The position numbers and the translations under genes were made by a program. Below are positions 38,466 to 50,900 of a stretch of 64,000 nt of DNA, in pieces. The stretch comes from Holacanthus passer (lineage: Eukaryota > Chordata > Actinopteri > Pomacanthidae): contig JAFREQ010000024.1 of NCBI GenBank assembly GCA_025331565.1, positions 2,755,501 through 2,819,500 on the forward strand. Direction: 5' to 3'. Every line of letters starts with the position of its first letter. Positions within the stretch are counted from its first letter, which is position 1. Under the pieces are notes generated by a model. It searched no databases, was not told the DNA's origin, and worked only from the letters and a program-made list of their open reading frames with translations.

Positions 38466-39143
38466 TGTTTCTAACGCAACTAATTCAAGTACTTTGAGTA
38501 ATTACAGTGGTAATAAACAAAGGAAAGAAAAACCAGTGAAGTTACAGAAGAAATATCAAATGCACATATTGAACCTACTGAACTTCAACAGGCCATCCAA
38601 GCATTTTAAAACGGACTTGGAGAATCTGTAGTTGTTCCAGTAAATCAGATACTCATGGATTTCTATAAGGAGGATCATTCCTTACAAATATGAAAATATA
38701 TTTGTTTGACACTGAAACGAAACTTGACTCTGCTCCACACATCGTTATTAGACAGACAAGCTCAAAGGTTGACGATACAAATACAAATTTCTCTGGATGA
38801 ACTGGGATAAATAACGACGGACGATCATTTCAAAACATGAACATATAGTTTGACAGCCAGGTCCGGTTTGTTCCGGTGGAGGTAAACGAGCTATTTCCAC
38901 ATCCGCTAACGTTCCTGAACCGGACACCAGAGAAGAGAAAACCTCAGCTCGGATATCAACTAATAAACAATGACGTTTTATAATATAGACAATCATCAGC
39001 CTGGATTTCAGCACATGGATTAAACATATTATTTCTGTCCTGACAGGAGCTAACTTGCTAACGGTGCTGCTGCTCTTCGTGTTTGTCTGTTTACAAGACT
39101 GTGTTTAGTTATAATTTATTCGTATTAATAATTAAATACTTGC

Positions 39144-39335
39144 CTCAAAACGAAGATGTCAAGACCGTATCTATTAATCACTTTGATTTCTGTTAAATGT
39201 TTATTGATTATTACACTTTCGTAACTTCTTCGCGAAAACAAAATATCATTTGTTTTTTAATATTTGGGATCAAAAATGGCGGCGACGTGACGAATGTAAA
39301 GTGAGGCAGGTTGAAACGCGGCTGTTCCGGTTGGA
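39144..39335 (-). promoter_or_regulatory. gabpb2: gabpb2 promoter and candidate 5' UTR exon
   Basis: Read on the minus strand, the order is an ETS site (CCGGAA, 39,330-39,325), a CRE-like GTCACGTC (39,290-39,283) and a YY1-type GCCGCCATTTT (39,283-39,273). YY1 sites in this orientation commonly sit at or just after housekeeping-gene starts, placing the start near 39,280. A possible exon end at 39,144 has AG|GCAAGT, a GC-type donor. Motifs are seen; promoter activity and the exon are inferred. Confidence 0.55.
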
Positions 39336-40230
39336 TCTTCCAAAATAAAATAAACTGACAGAATTGTGTGCAAAACAAACAAGTAATAATTTCACGCTTT
39401 TATTTTGAAGACAAAACCTGGTTTCAGTTTGAGTGTCTTTAGTTGACTTGAGTCAGTGTAAGAAGACAACAGTTCATTATAGTGTATTTATTAAAAGGTT
39501 TTGGAAATTATATGAGTTCTTCTGAGTAAATTGAATTTTGAATTTTTATGAAATTTAATATAATTTTCTGTCCCACGATGTGGTGACAAGGGAAAGCATC
39601 ATTAAACAATGGCACAACTTAATAATAACTTTAGTCTTATCATAATTCTCAAAAACAAAAATGTAATATTAACTTTATTCTTAAATGTTGTTCTGCGATA
39701 AAAGTAAAAATCTCAAAAAACAAAAAGGTCTAATAATAAACACAACAATTTAAGAAAAGTTAACAAAATGAAAACTAATTGAAAATAATTAATAAAATAC
39801 ATTTTAACAATTTAAAAGCCATGATAACATATACTCATAATGAGTGACATAGAGGGTAAACCATTTAATATTTCGAAACAGGTTCATAAAAGATCAAAGA
39901 AGAACCCTTTACAGACAATGTGTTTATTATTGTTCAGGCCACAAATACTCAAGAATGAGCACATGTGCAGGACAGTCCATGGAAACTAGCGGGGATTGTT
40001 AAATGGTTTACTTATTAATGATTCAACACAGAATGTTGCTTTCTCTGTTACTGTGTGAACTATAGAATATCCTGTAAAGAAGCTACAGTGCATTTATGAC
40101 ACTGTGAAATAATAATAACAACAATAATAATACTTATTATTATTGTTGTTGTTACTATTATTAATATTAATAAACATATCTTTACTCTACCTATAGGTGC
40201 ATATCAAACATGTCAAAAGGAAAGCGCTCA
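39336..40230. other. Divergent intergenic spacer between gabpb2 and ptpn23
   Basis: AT-rich sequence with A-runs and an ATA/ATT tract (about 40,108-40,172). No exon, and no transposon family recognised. Confidence 0.6.
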
Positions 40231-40237
40231 AGTTGTA

Positions 40238-40310
40238 ACTACATTTCCCACAATCCCACGCGTCACGTATGCGCGGCTACGTCACGAGCCCTCCCCGCTT
40301 CCGGTTGAAG
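40238..40310 (+). promoter_or_regulatory. ptpn23: ptpn23 core promoter
   Basis: ACTACATTTCCCACAATCC (40,238-40,256) closely fits the ZNF143/THAP11 element (ACTACAATTCCCAGCATGC). It is followed by a CGTCACGT, an NRF1-like TATGCGC (about 40,268-40,274), a CRE-like ACGTCACG (40,279-40,286) and an ETS site CTTCCGG (40,298-40,304). This set is typical of TATA-less housekeeping promoters. The start site is probably near 40,300-40,330, about 100-140 bp ahead of the ATG. Confidence 0.7.
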
Positions 40311-40315
40311 TGTAA

Positions 40316-40359
40316 ATGGATCCATGACACAGTTGTTTGGAGGAAAGCTGCCTTTTTAA
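40316..40359 (+). other. Two overlapping upstream ORFs in the ptpn23 leader
   Basis: ATG at 40,316 opens a three-codon frame ending in TGA at 40,327. That stop overlaps a second ATG (40,324) by the sequence ATGA. The second frame runs 11 codons to TAA at 40,359. Both end before the main ATG at 40,437. They matter only if transcription starts upstream of 40,316. Confidence 0.4.
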
Positions 40360-40436
40360 AACCGTCAGCGTCCACAAAAACTACCGACGTGGTTCAGACA
40401 CCGTAACGGCTGACAGTCCCCGCAGAGTCGGCCGCG

Positions 40437-43400
40437 ATGGAGGCGGTCCCCCGGATGCCGATGATCTGGCTGGATCTGAAGGAGGCTGGGGAGTTCCAGT
40501 TCAGCCCGTCCGTCAGGCAGGTGAGCTGGGTGGGGAGAGGAGCAACAGGGCTGAGGTCGAAAGTCAACCGAACAGGGATTATGGACGACTGGATAACCCA
40601 ATCAAGAAGCTAACGTTAGCCACCGCCCAGACTAACAGTTCAGTGTCACTGGAGAATCTTCCAGAACGGGTTAGCTGGCAGCTAGCTAAGGTCTGCTCCT
40701 GGCAAATCCCCCAGACCACCGCCTTTTGTTTGCTAACGTTAGCCTCATGCTAGCTACTAACATGCTAGCAGCTGAAGTCGAAGTTCATAATTAGCCCTCA
40801 AGTAAGTGGCTAACTGCTTAAACATAAACCAGACAGATACAGGCAGAGGTCCTCAGTGCTAAAATAAGGAGTCAGGCTCCTCAGGGCCCAGACAGACCGC
40901 CGACATGAACATATAAACAGTGATCTCATTGTCACATGTACCTGACTCCATCAGGCTCGTCAGAAATGTGGGATCTCTGCCAAAGAGGAGATTACCTGAT
41001 CAACAACCAGTCAAGCATTGAGACTAACTGTTATATGTCTAATTTGTATGTCAGTCTAGAGTTTAATTCACAGTAAAAAGTAAAAAGCACCTGTTACAAA
41101 ACATGTCTGACCCGAAATAAAAGCTTGTTTTTAACAAGTTTCCTCTTGTGCAGTCCATGTAAAAAAATAATAAAAATACACGTAACTATATGGAATGCTA
41201 AATGTGAATATCAGAAATAACATCAGAAATAACTAGTACATACAAGGAAATGTAATTAAGTGAATTTAAAAGATAAGAGGAGATGTGGATGTTGGATGAT
41301 GTAGATATTTAAGATGGCTCTTCATTCAGTCTTTTCAAATCTGTCCTTGGAGGATATGACATATATAATGTATGATATACAAAGACATAACAACCTGCTG
41401 TATCATCAGGGCAGATGTAATTGTGATGTTAAAAGGGAGTTTCAGTTTCACCACAGTCCAACACAAGTACTCTACAACTGTGCATTTTAAGGCGACTGAT
41501 TTCTGTTGTAATTGAGGTTACAACTGAAAGCTCATGTGTCTGATATTTCCAAGAAAATGCCCATCATTCTTCTGTTTTACACATTGTCATCTTTATCTGG
41601 TGACCCATTTTCCTGCACCTTCCTGATGCTGATAAAATAACAGACCTTTGCCTTCTGGGTTAATGCCTTTCGGTAATACTCCTGTGAGATATTTTGCAAT
41701 GGGCTTCAAAACTTTCATTCAGAAATGATGTGTGAAAGCTGTATGGTTGTATGTATGTTTTGAGATTCACAGAGCAGTACTTTAAAAAAATAAGGTGCCC
41801 AAAAATACTTTATAAACTATGCAAATGTTTTGAAGTGACATCCTAATCTGCTTAGCCTCTAATATAACTATTAGTACTGGACAGTGCTGGTATTTCTTCC
41901 ACTTTAAACGCTGGATCTCATTTTAGAAGAAATGAAACTAATATCTGAGTGTTTAATGGTGGGTTTCTTATTGGCAGACTTGTATTTCTCAGATTATCAG
42001 TGTTGAAATGAACTACAATGTGATCTGTTTACCACAAATGATAGACTGAATAGCACCTAACTGGCTTTCTGAAGACAGAACAATGCCTGTCTGTGTTGTT
42101 GCTGTGTCACTGTGAATCTTCCCTGAGGCCCCGTGACCTTCCTGCATCCATAATATCATTATACACAGAAACAGAAGCATTAGAAAAGGAATGAGTATGT
42201 CTGCAGTGTTGCTCACCTCTTAACCTGACCTTAAGTAGCTTGCTGCTTATTACAGTGGCTCGTAGGGACTGAGAAAGTCTTTGCAAAGCATTATGGGAGT
42301 TTAGACTCTCTGCAGAAAGAGGGCCAAAGATTAGCCTATTGATTTGTAGCTACAGTTTACAGACGGTTGAAGTGAAGTTAAAAACATGTCCCATAATGTT
42401 AAATGTGACTCTGTTGTTAAAGCAAAAGGCTTAAATACGCATGACTCGAGTCTTAAGGGTTTTTTAAACCTTTTTAAAATGTGCCATGTTTATCTACTTC
42501 TTCTCCCTGTCTCTTCTCCTCTAGTTCATCTTAAAGAATTATGGCGAGAATCCGGACAACTACAACGAACAGCTGAAGAAACTGGAGACACTGCGGCAGG
42601 TAGGTACTGTGTGACACACCTACAGACAGCGCAGAGTAATTTTCTGTCAGATCTCTGTGGTCCTGACCTGTCTATCATTACATGGGTTCCCTTTAAAGCT
42701 GTTGATGAACATGGTGAAACATATTCCATCATCTATCATCAACTCCTGTTTGACCACTTAATACTACGACCACTTTTATACAGCAAACAAATAAACAAGT
42801 GTTCCCTGGTTTCCATTCCCATGTAAACAATAGGAAATATTGTAAATATTAAAATACTTTTTGCATCTTAAATTACATCAGCATTTGTTTTGGCTATTTT
42901 GAGGAAAATACAGGATGAAGAAGGTTGTAATTTAACAGTTTATACGAGGATCTCAAACTCTGACAGAATCATACAAAGTATTATAGTGATGAGCATTCAT
43001 GACATAAAAACAATAATATTGCTATCTAGTTAGCACACATACCAAATACTAATTGTGTTGCAGCATTAGTACTTTTTTCTGGAAGGCAAAAGTACAGCAC
43101 ACAGCGGCTTTTGGAAAAATTGATGGTATCACCTGTGAAAAATGTAGTTACTCATAAGTGTCTGATGTTGCATAAATAAAAGCATCTCAAAACTAAACTA
43201 AATCTAAGAAGGTTGCCACGAAACTGAGGATAAGTCATATCAAACATTCAGACATATCAAAGATGGAGATTGAAAGGACAAAGACAAAGAAGGTGTTTCT
43301 ATCTCTTCAGTGCTTGAGGTTTAGGAAAATCGGGAGTTGAGATGATGTGGAAGCATAACTCTACTTTTTAGAGCGGCCTGGAGGATTTGGTTGGGTCATG

Positions 43401-46400
43401 TCCCCCCAACACACCCAGTTATTAAATAAATAACATCTCTCTCAGCAACTTCAGCTTCTCCTCCCACCCCATCTCCTGAAGGTGAAAGGAAAGCTGCTGC
43501 ACAGCTACAGAACTCACTCTGAAATAAGATGCAGTTGAGCTCATCAGTGTTGAGGATGTAATCGTGTGTGTGTGTATTTTTTTCATGCTTTTTTTCCTGG
43601 TGAAATTCTAATGTGAGATGAGTGTAGTGAAACGCTGAGTCTAACCGCTGAGTGATTTCTCCACTCAGTGCTGGTGTTTGTGTGCCTGGTTGCTCATCCA
43701 GCCCTCAGCTGAAAATCTAAAAATTAGCTCTTTGGAAACTTCACCAAGAAAATGATCCATTCTAACAGTTGAATGCTAAAACTGGTTGCTCTAACAGAAG
43801 GATTATATGATGTAGCGCTGAGTTAGACCACCGTGTGTTTGCAGAGTAGTGATTCTGCGGCTGCAGCGGCGAAGAAGAGCTGATTAAACACAAATGAAAC
43901 CCAGTGTTTGTGTCCGTTTCACAGAGTGCGGTAAATGTGACGAGGGATTTCGAGGGATGCAGCACGCTGAGGAAGTACTTTGGCCAGCTGCATTACCTCC
44001 AGAGCCGAGTGCCCATGGGAACAGGCCAGGAGGCTGCTGTACCCATCTCATGGTAATAACACACATGCACACACTTAAAAATACGGAAGCAGTACTGACT
44101 ATTCACACACACCCATCTTCTTGTAATCTGAACCGTTGCTGGCCTAAACTCTAGAGGTCTGAAGCTGATTTCAGTGTTAAACTCACTGCGGTTTGCTCTG
44201 GATATAAACGGCTGCTCACTGCCCCGAATATTAATGTTCAGAAGTTGAGAGAAAGTAACCAGAGCATTTTTGCAAACAGTTTAATCCAGGGAAATATCTA
44301 ATGATTGCTTTCTGTTAAGACTGTCAGAGTAGTTTTACATTTCCGTAGGTTTAGTACTAGCAGATTGGATTAAATGTTAAGGTCTTCCTATTTGTTTCTT
44401 CTCCTCTTGTACAGAATGGGGTCAAACTGATACTGTACAGCAGTGGGGGGCAGTGTTTTGTGAAGTTCAGTTCAATCATGGCTCTGGGGTAAAAGCTGTT
44501 TTTGAGCCTGAAGTACAGGCTGGTTCAGATGGCAGTAGAGAGAAGAGATGATGATGATGATAGTGGTGAGTTTCATCCTTCAGATTGCTGCTGGCTCTGT
44601 GGAGGCAGGTGATCTGAATGGGTCTTCCAGCGAGGGGAGAAGTCCAGTTTTTTTTCTGGGCTGTACTTATTTTACTAGATTTTTATACAGTCTGTGTTGT
44701 ATGTATTATTGTCCCTGTTTTATATTCATTGTGTGTCTTTCTTTATATAAAGCACTTTGAGCTATATTTTTATATGAAGGTGCCCTACAAATATAAAAGT
44801 TTATTATCATTATAATTTTCCTGAGTGTCCTTAAAAGTAGAGCCACTGTTGAGCCTTTTTTACCAGAGCAGTGGTAAATGTATGTGATTTCTTGAGCGCA
44901 TGATTTGTAAGATAGCTTCTAACCAGTACTGCATGCCTCATGCTGAAGCTGTACAATTTGTTTGGACATCTAATTTTAACATATACTGGTGACATAATCA
45001 TGTCAAATATACCTGTGCATACACACTCGACTCGACTGTATTTTAATTGTATAATCTGTTATATAACCTTTTTTTAATATTTGTGTGCAGGACTGAAATT
45101 TTCTCTGGAAAAACAGTCACCCACGATGACATCAGCTATGAGCAAGCCTGCATCCTCTACAATCTTGGTGAGTTAAGTCATGTGGAGCAAATTATAGTCT
45201 TGTAAATTAAATTAAATTTGCCTATTTGAACTCATTTACATTTAGTTAAAAAGGCTGAATGATAAAGTGAGACAGGTCAAACTCAGACTCTAAAATTCTG
45301 TAATTTTCTAGTTAAAAACTAGTTAAAATAAAAAGGTGGTTATTCAAATTTGTCACCTAAAATTTCATAATCATTCATGCAGTTTTTTTGTAGCATAGGT
45401 TTCACATATTTGCTCTAATTGTCCCCTTTTAAATGTAACACTTCTGCAATTGAATTTAATTTGTATTCAATAAATCCAGTCAGGCTCACAGATTTAAACG
45501 AACAGCCTGTGTTAAAAACCTATTGTCCTCACTGAACCTGTCTGTGGATTCTCCGTAGGGGCCTTGCACTCCATGTTGGGAGCCATGGATAACAGGGTAT
45601 CTGAGGAGGTAAGACACACACACACACACACCAAACATAAACATGTACACACACACACCAAACATAAACATGTACGCACACACAGTCCCGCTGACTCTTT
45701 GCTGTCTGTCCGTCCAGGGGATGAAGGTGTCCTGTACACACTTCCAGTGCTCGGCGGGGGCTTTCTCTTACCTGAGAGACCATTTCAGCCACAACTTCAG
45801 CGTGGACATGAGTCACCAGATCCTTAACCTCAACATCAACCTTATGCTGGTAGGTTACACACATGCAAATACACAAACACACACACAGAACAGTGTCTCA
45901 TCATCCTGTGTCTGCCTCCCAGGGCCAGGCGCAGGAGTGTCTTCTGGAGAAGTCCATGTTGGACAACAGGAAGAGTTTTCTTGTTGCACGCATCAGCGCT
46001 CAGGTCGGCGTCTTACCTTTAAATATTAATCCTATTTAATTATATCATATCAATCAATAATTCAGGTATATCGAGGTTAATAACTGGCTGGTACTGCAGG
46101 TGGTGGATTACTACAAAGAGGCCTGCAGGGCTCTGGAGAACTCAGAGACGGCGTCTATGCTGGGAAAGATTCAGAAAGACTGGAAGAAACTGGTTCAGAT
46201 GAAGATCTACTACTTTGCTGCTATCGCACATGTGAGTGCCATAGGAGACTGTGAGAGTGTTTGTGTGTGGTAATTCAGTGCGTGTACGAACGTGTCTGTG
46301 TTGGCATTTGATTATTCTGACTTTGGCTCAATATTTTTTTTTTGATGTGTTGACAGCTTCATATGGGGAAACAGGCTGAGGAACAGCAGAAGTACGGAGA

Positions 46401-47637
46401 GCGGGTAAGACCAGTTTTTAAGAGGTTGTTGTTTCACTGTCACTGAAACGTACTGCATGTCATGATTAACAGTAAAAAAAATCAAAATTTAAAAAAAAAC
46501 ATCTTGCCATTTTTTAATATTACCATATTGATCTCAAAGCATCAGAATGATAGTCAAAAATGTAATTTTTTTTTTGGAGAAGCTGCAGCAAATTCAGTTA
46601 TTTGGGTCACAAAAACTTCTTTAAGCTATTTTTGCTGTTGTTGTCATAGTAAGTTGCTTTTCCTTCTGCTAAATATAAATACTTTTTTTAATCTCATCTT
46701 TATTCCAGTAGATTTCCAATCCTTTCATTTCCATCTCTTTCTGTTGCCTACTTAAATGCTCTCTTTCCAACAGTTGGCGTACCTGCAGAGCTCCTTGGAC
46801 AAACTCAGTGAAGCCATCAAACTGGCCAAGGTAGACACATGACAAGATGTGTGTGTGTGTGTGTGTGTATGTACCCATTATTTTACGAAACTGAACTCTC
46901 CTTTGTCTTGTCTTGGTACAACCAGGGTCAACCTGACAGTGTGCAAGAGGCCTTGAGGTTCACCATGGACGTCATCGGGGGAAAGTGAGCATTAAGTCAT
47001 ATGTAGTTTCACTGGTCTCTTACCTGAGATCCTGTTTTTACAATTTTTGTTAAAATGTTTAAACTTTGATCTACAGGTTTAATTCAGCCAAAAAGGATAA
47101 TGACTTCATCTATCACGAGACAGTTCCTTCTCTGGAAACTCTGGCCTCAGTCAAAGGTAACAGGAAGAAGCTTCAGTATGTTCAGTTTCCTGCTCTGACT
47201 CTTATCACTGTGTGCATGCAAAGCTGCACTTGCATAGAGATGTGTTTTGCTGCATGTATGTAAGCAGAGTGATATGAACGACCTGTTGTGTGTCTTTCAC
47301 TGGTTTGACTGTGTGTGCCAGTGTTTATGATGACACCCTGTAGATGTCACTAAGCAGACTTTTACATGTATTATGTGACTGAAGTGATTCTGATACAGTT
47401 CCTGCTCAGCCTCTAGCTGTTTCTTTGGATTTTGATCTCTTGTTTTCTGTCGATCTGCTCTATCTAAAATGGAGCTCATGTGTTACTGTGCCAGTAAAAC
47501 CAGCTGCTCTGTGCCCTTCTAGGTGCCCCACTGGTGAAGGCTCTCCCAGTCAACCCCACAGACCCCAGTGTTACTGGGCCGGACCTGTTTGCCAAGTTGG
47601 TGCCAATGGCTGCTCATGAAGCCTCTTCGCTATACAG
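40437..47637 (+). CDS. ptpn23: ptpn23 exons 1-13: Bro1 domain
   Basis: Residues 1-372. The banana-shaped Bro1 domain of HD-PTP and ALIX binds the C-terminal helix of the ESCRT-III protein CHMP4. Near-identical segments to human include YEQACILYNLGALHSMLGAM (exons 4-5), ECLLEKSMLDNRKSFLVARI (exon 7) and KDWKKLVQMKIYYFAA (exon 8). Exon phases alternate, but every carried codon resolves to the expected residue, which supports each boundary. Confidence 0.96.
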
Positions 47638-47886
47638 GTCAGGCTTCACCCTCTGTGGATGCTGCCTCCATTGTAGACACAAAAGAATGTGATTAGTCAG
47701 CCTCTCTTCCATAAATACAGTTTGTTAATGTCTGTGCTTGTTTCTGTTTTTCAGTGAGGAGAAGGCCAAGCTGCTGAGGGACGTCATGGTCAAGATTGAG
47801 AGCAAGAATGAAACACTAGAGTGAGTACATGAGTGTCTGTGTCTGTGTGAGTGTCTGTGTCTGTGTCTGTGTGAGTGTCTGTGTCT

Positions 47887-47931
<45 letters not shown>

Positions 47932-50900
47932 CGCATAAGGGTGTTTTCTGCAAATAAGTGGTTAAAATGTATGACCATATTTGTGTTACTTTGGGATGAA
48001 TTGAGGTTGAGGTAATATTTGTTTTTTTCCACCATCCACAGTTGATTCCTTAACTCAAAATGTTCATAAACAAAAAGATCATTGGACATCTTGCCACAAG
48101 AATCCATAATTTTATAATCATTTCATTTATGGTACCTTTTATGGTTATGGTTAGAAATGTAATAGTAGTAGTTTTTTAAAATTCATTTCTTCTGAGCTGA
48201 CTGGTCTGGGTTCTTCCTGCAGGCAGTTCATGGACTCTCTGGGTTTGGAGCCGGAGTCAGTGGACAACCTGGACATGTACAGCCACATCCCTCCGGTCCT
48301 GATGGAGAAGTGTGCTGCTCTCAGTGTCCGACCAGACACCGTCAAGAACCTCATTCAGTCCATGCAGGGTCAGTGCCCACACACAGACACAAACACACAC
48401 ACACATTACAAACTGTGCAAGAACTTCTTCTGAGTCTTGTTTTTCTTTATGATTTTCTGCGTTTTACGTGGCACCTTGCTGTGAGCTTCTGTGTAAATAA
48501 TGCCTCACATACTGGCTTCTGTAGGGCTGTCTGGGGTCTTCACCGACGTGGAGTCTTCACTGAAAGAGATCAGAGACGTGCTAGAGGTAGACGAGGCCGG
48601 CGAGCGAGCCCTCCAGGAGGTTGGCGGCCCCGCTGCAGGCGAGGTGCACCCAGCTGCACAGGCCCAGGCTCTGGCTGAGATCCGCAGGGACCTGGAGAAG
48701 TACATGGAGGCCCATGAGAAGGCCAGCTTCACCAACACGGAGCTCCACCGGGCCATGAACCTGCACATCAGCAACCTGCGTCTGCTGGGGGGACCACTGG
48801 AAAGTCTGAAAGAGGCCTTGCCCCGACCCCAGCTCAGCGAAGGTGAGGGAGTGTTCGATGGTAAGGGTTAGTGTACGTGTATGAGATTCAGAAGGGTTTG
48901 GCACAGTGATTTTGTATTGTGCTAAAATAGCTGAATGAAGGTTTGATGAAAGTCAGTTTGACAGGTTTTGAAAAGTTTCACAGGCGTAAACTACAGTGAT
49001 CTCTTATAATTTAGTGTAGGGCTACTAAACTGATTACTTTAATTATCAATTAATCTGCAGATTTTTCTCCATTAAATGATGATTTGTTTTGTAAAGATAT
49101 TCAATTAACTATCACGCGGGAAACAATAGCAAGAAATTCACACAAATGAGAGGCTGGAAGTAGATAATGTTTGGCATTTTTGCTTGAAAAATTATTAAAC
49201 TATTAAGTTATCAAAATAGTCATTCTTTTTCTGTCGGTCAACACATAGCTTCACCTTTTATTTATTGCCCAAGAGCTGGAAAAGAGCTGTTAGATATTGT
49301 TTGCTACATTGAATGTAAAGATTTTGGTATAAGCTCAATGTAAGTAAATCAAACTTAAGCCAAAACCAGGGTTACAAGGTGCTTCAGTTACAAAAATATG
49401 ACACAAAAACATTTAAGTAAGTATTTAAAGACTAGCAAAAATGTTAAAGGAAGGCAAGGAAGCATCAATAAAATGCCTTTGAAAATAAACAGATCATTCA
49501 GTCAGTCATGATGAATTCTATCTTATAATGTTATCATGAACTGGGATTGTGACCCTCTGTGTGTGTGTATATGCAGAGGAAGTCGTTGGGCTGCAGTGTA
49601 TGAAGCGGATCCTTGGGAAGGTCCAGGAAATGAGGGAACAGAGAAGCTCTTTGGAAAAACAGCTCAGAGACCTAATCCAGCAGGACGACATCACCTCCAC
49701 CCTCGTCACCACAGAGAGGGCAGACATGAAGGTACGTGGCTGCTCATGTTTCCTTTTTGGCTGAAGTAGAGTACAGAATCTTTCTCAGGCTCTGTTTGTG
49801 TTTGATATGATGTGAGCCATATCATTATCAGTAGTTTATATACAGTATTATATGTGAGACCTCTAACTAACTTCTGTCCTTCCAGCGTATATTTGAGGAG
49901 CAGCTGAAGAAGTACGAGCAGGTGAAGGTGTACATTGACCAGAACCTGGCAGCTCAGGAGAACATCCTGAAGGCCCTGACTGAGGCCAATGTCCAGTACG
50001 CCTCGGTTCGTAAGAGCCTGAGTCAGACTGAGCAGCAGTGGAACAGCACCGTACAGGGACTGGTGGGCTCGTACGAGGCCTATGAGGACTTGATCAAGAA
50101 GTCACAGGAAGGGAAGGAGTTCTATGATGACCTGGAGGCCAAAGCATCGCGTCAGCTGGAGAGAGCAAAGACCCTGTGTGAGACAAGGGCAGAGGAGAGG
50201 AAGCCCGTCCTGGAAAAGTAAGGAAGACATTGAAATGTTTTAATACAAGTATTGAGACTTTTCAAAGTTTTGAAATCTAAAATATACAACAAACATGTAA
50301 AGTTACAGTGGATTTTTGTGACAATGAGGCTCTGAGCTCTGGCTCGTACTGTTAGACCCTCCGTGTTTTTTCAGTCTGTTGCTATCCTCCACTGTAGGTG
50401 GACCTTCTACTGTACATGTGATCTCTGACTCGCACAGTGTTTTTATAAATTGTTGTTCTGATATTGGCTTTGTCACAAAGTCAAAATACTTTTAGGCATT
50501 TTTCCATTAGACAATTTTGACCTCAAGATAATAACAACTTTATTTAATCCCTGATATTCACATTGCTCTCTGTTTGTGTTTCTCCTCAGAGAGACCCAGA
50601 AGAAGCCCCCAGCCCGGCCCACAGCAGCTAAGCCCTCCTTGAAGCCAAAGGCTTCAGATGTCGACTCTGCCTGCTCCAGCCTCGATGACCCAGAGCTGGC
50701 TCAGCTTAGTGCAGCCATCTTGGCCTTGGGGGGGGACTTACCTGAGGAACTTCGTAGCCTCCCCCCTGACATTCCTTCTTTCCCCACTGCTGCAGCTCGT
50801 CTGCCCGGTCCTGAAGCCTTCATCCCCCCCACTGCTAACCTGGGTGGCAGCAGCTCTTTGCCTTGGCCTGGTGCTCCAGCTGCTGGTCTTCCTCGCTTCC

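Noticed and set aside
45486..45882. Minus-strand Cys/Val/Met-rich frames.
   Set aside because: They arise from the CA repeat in ptpn23 intron 5 and the antisense of exons 5 and 6.
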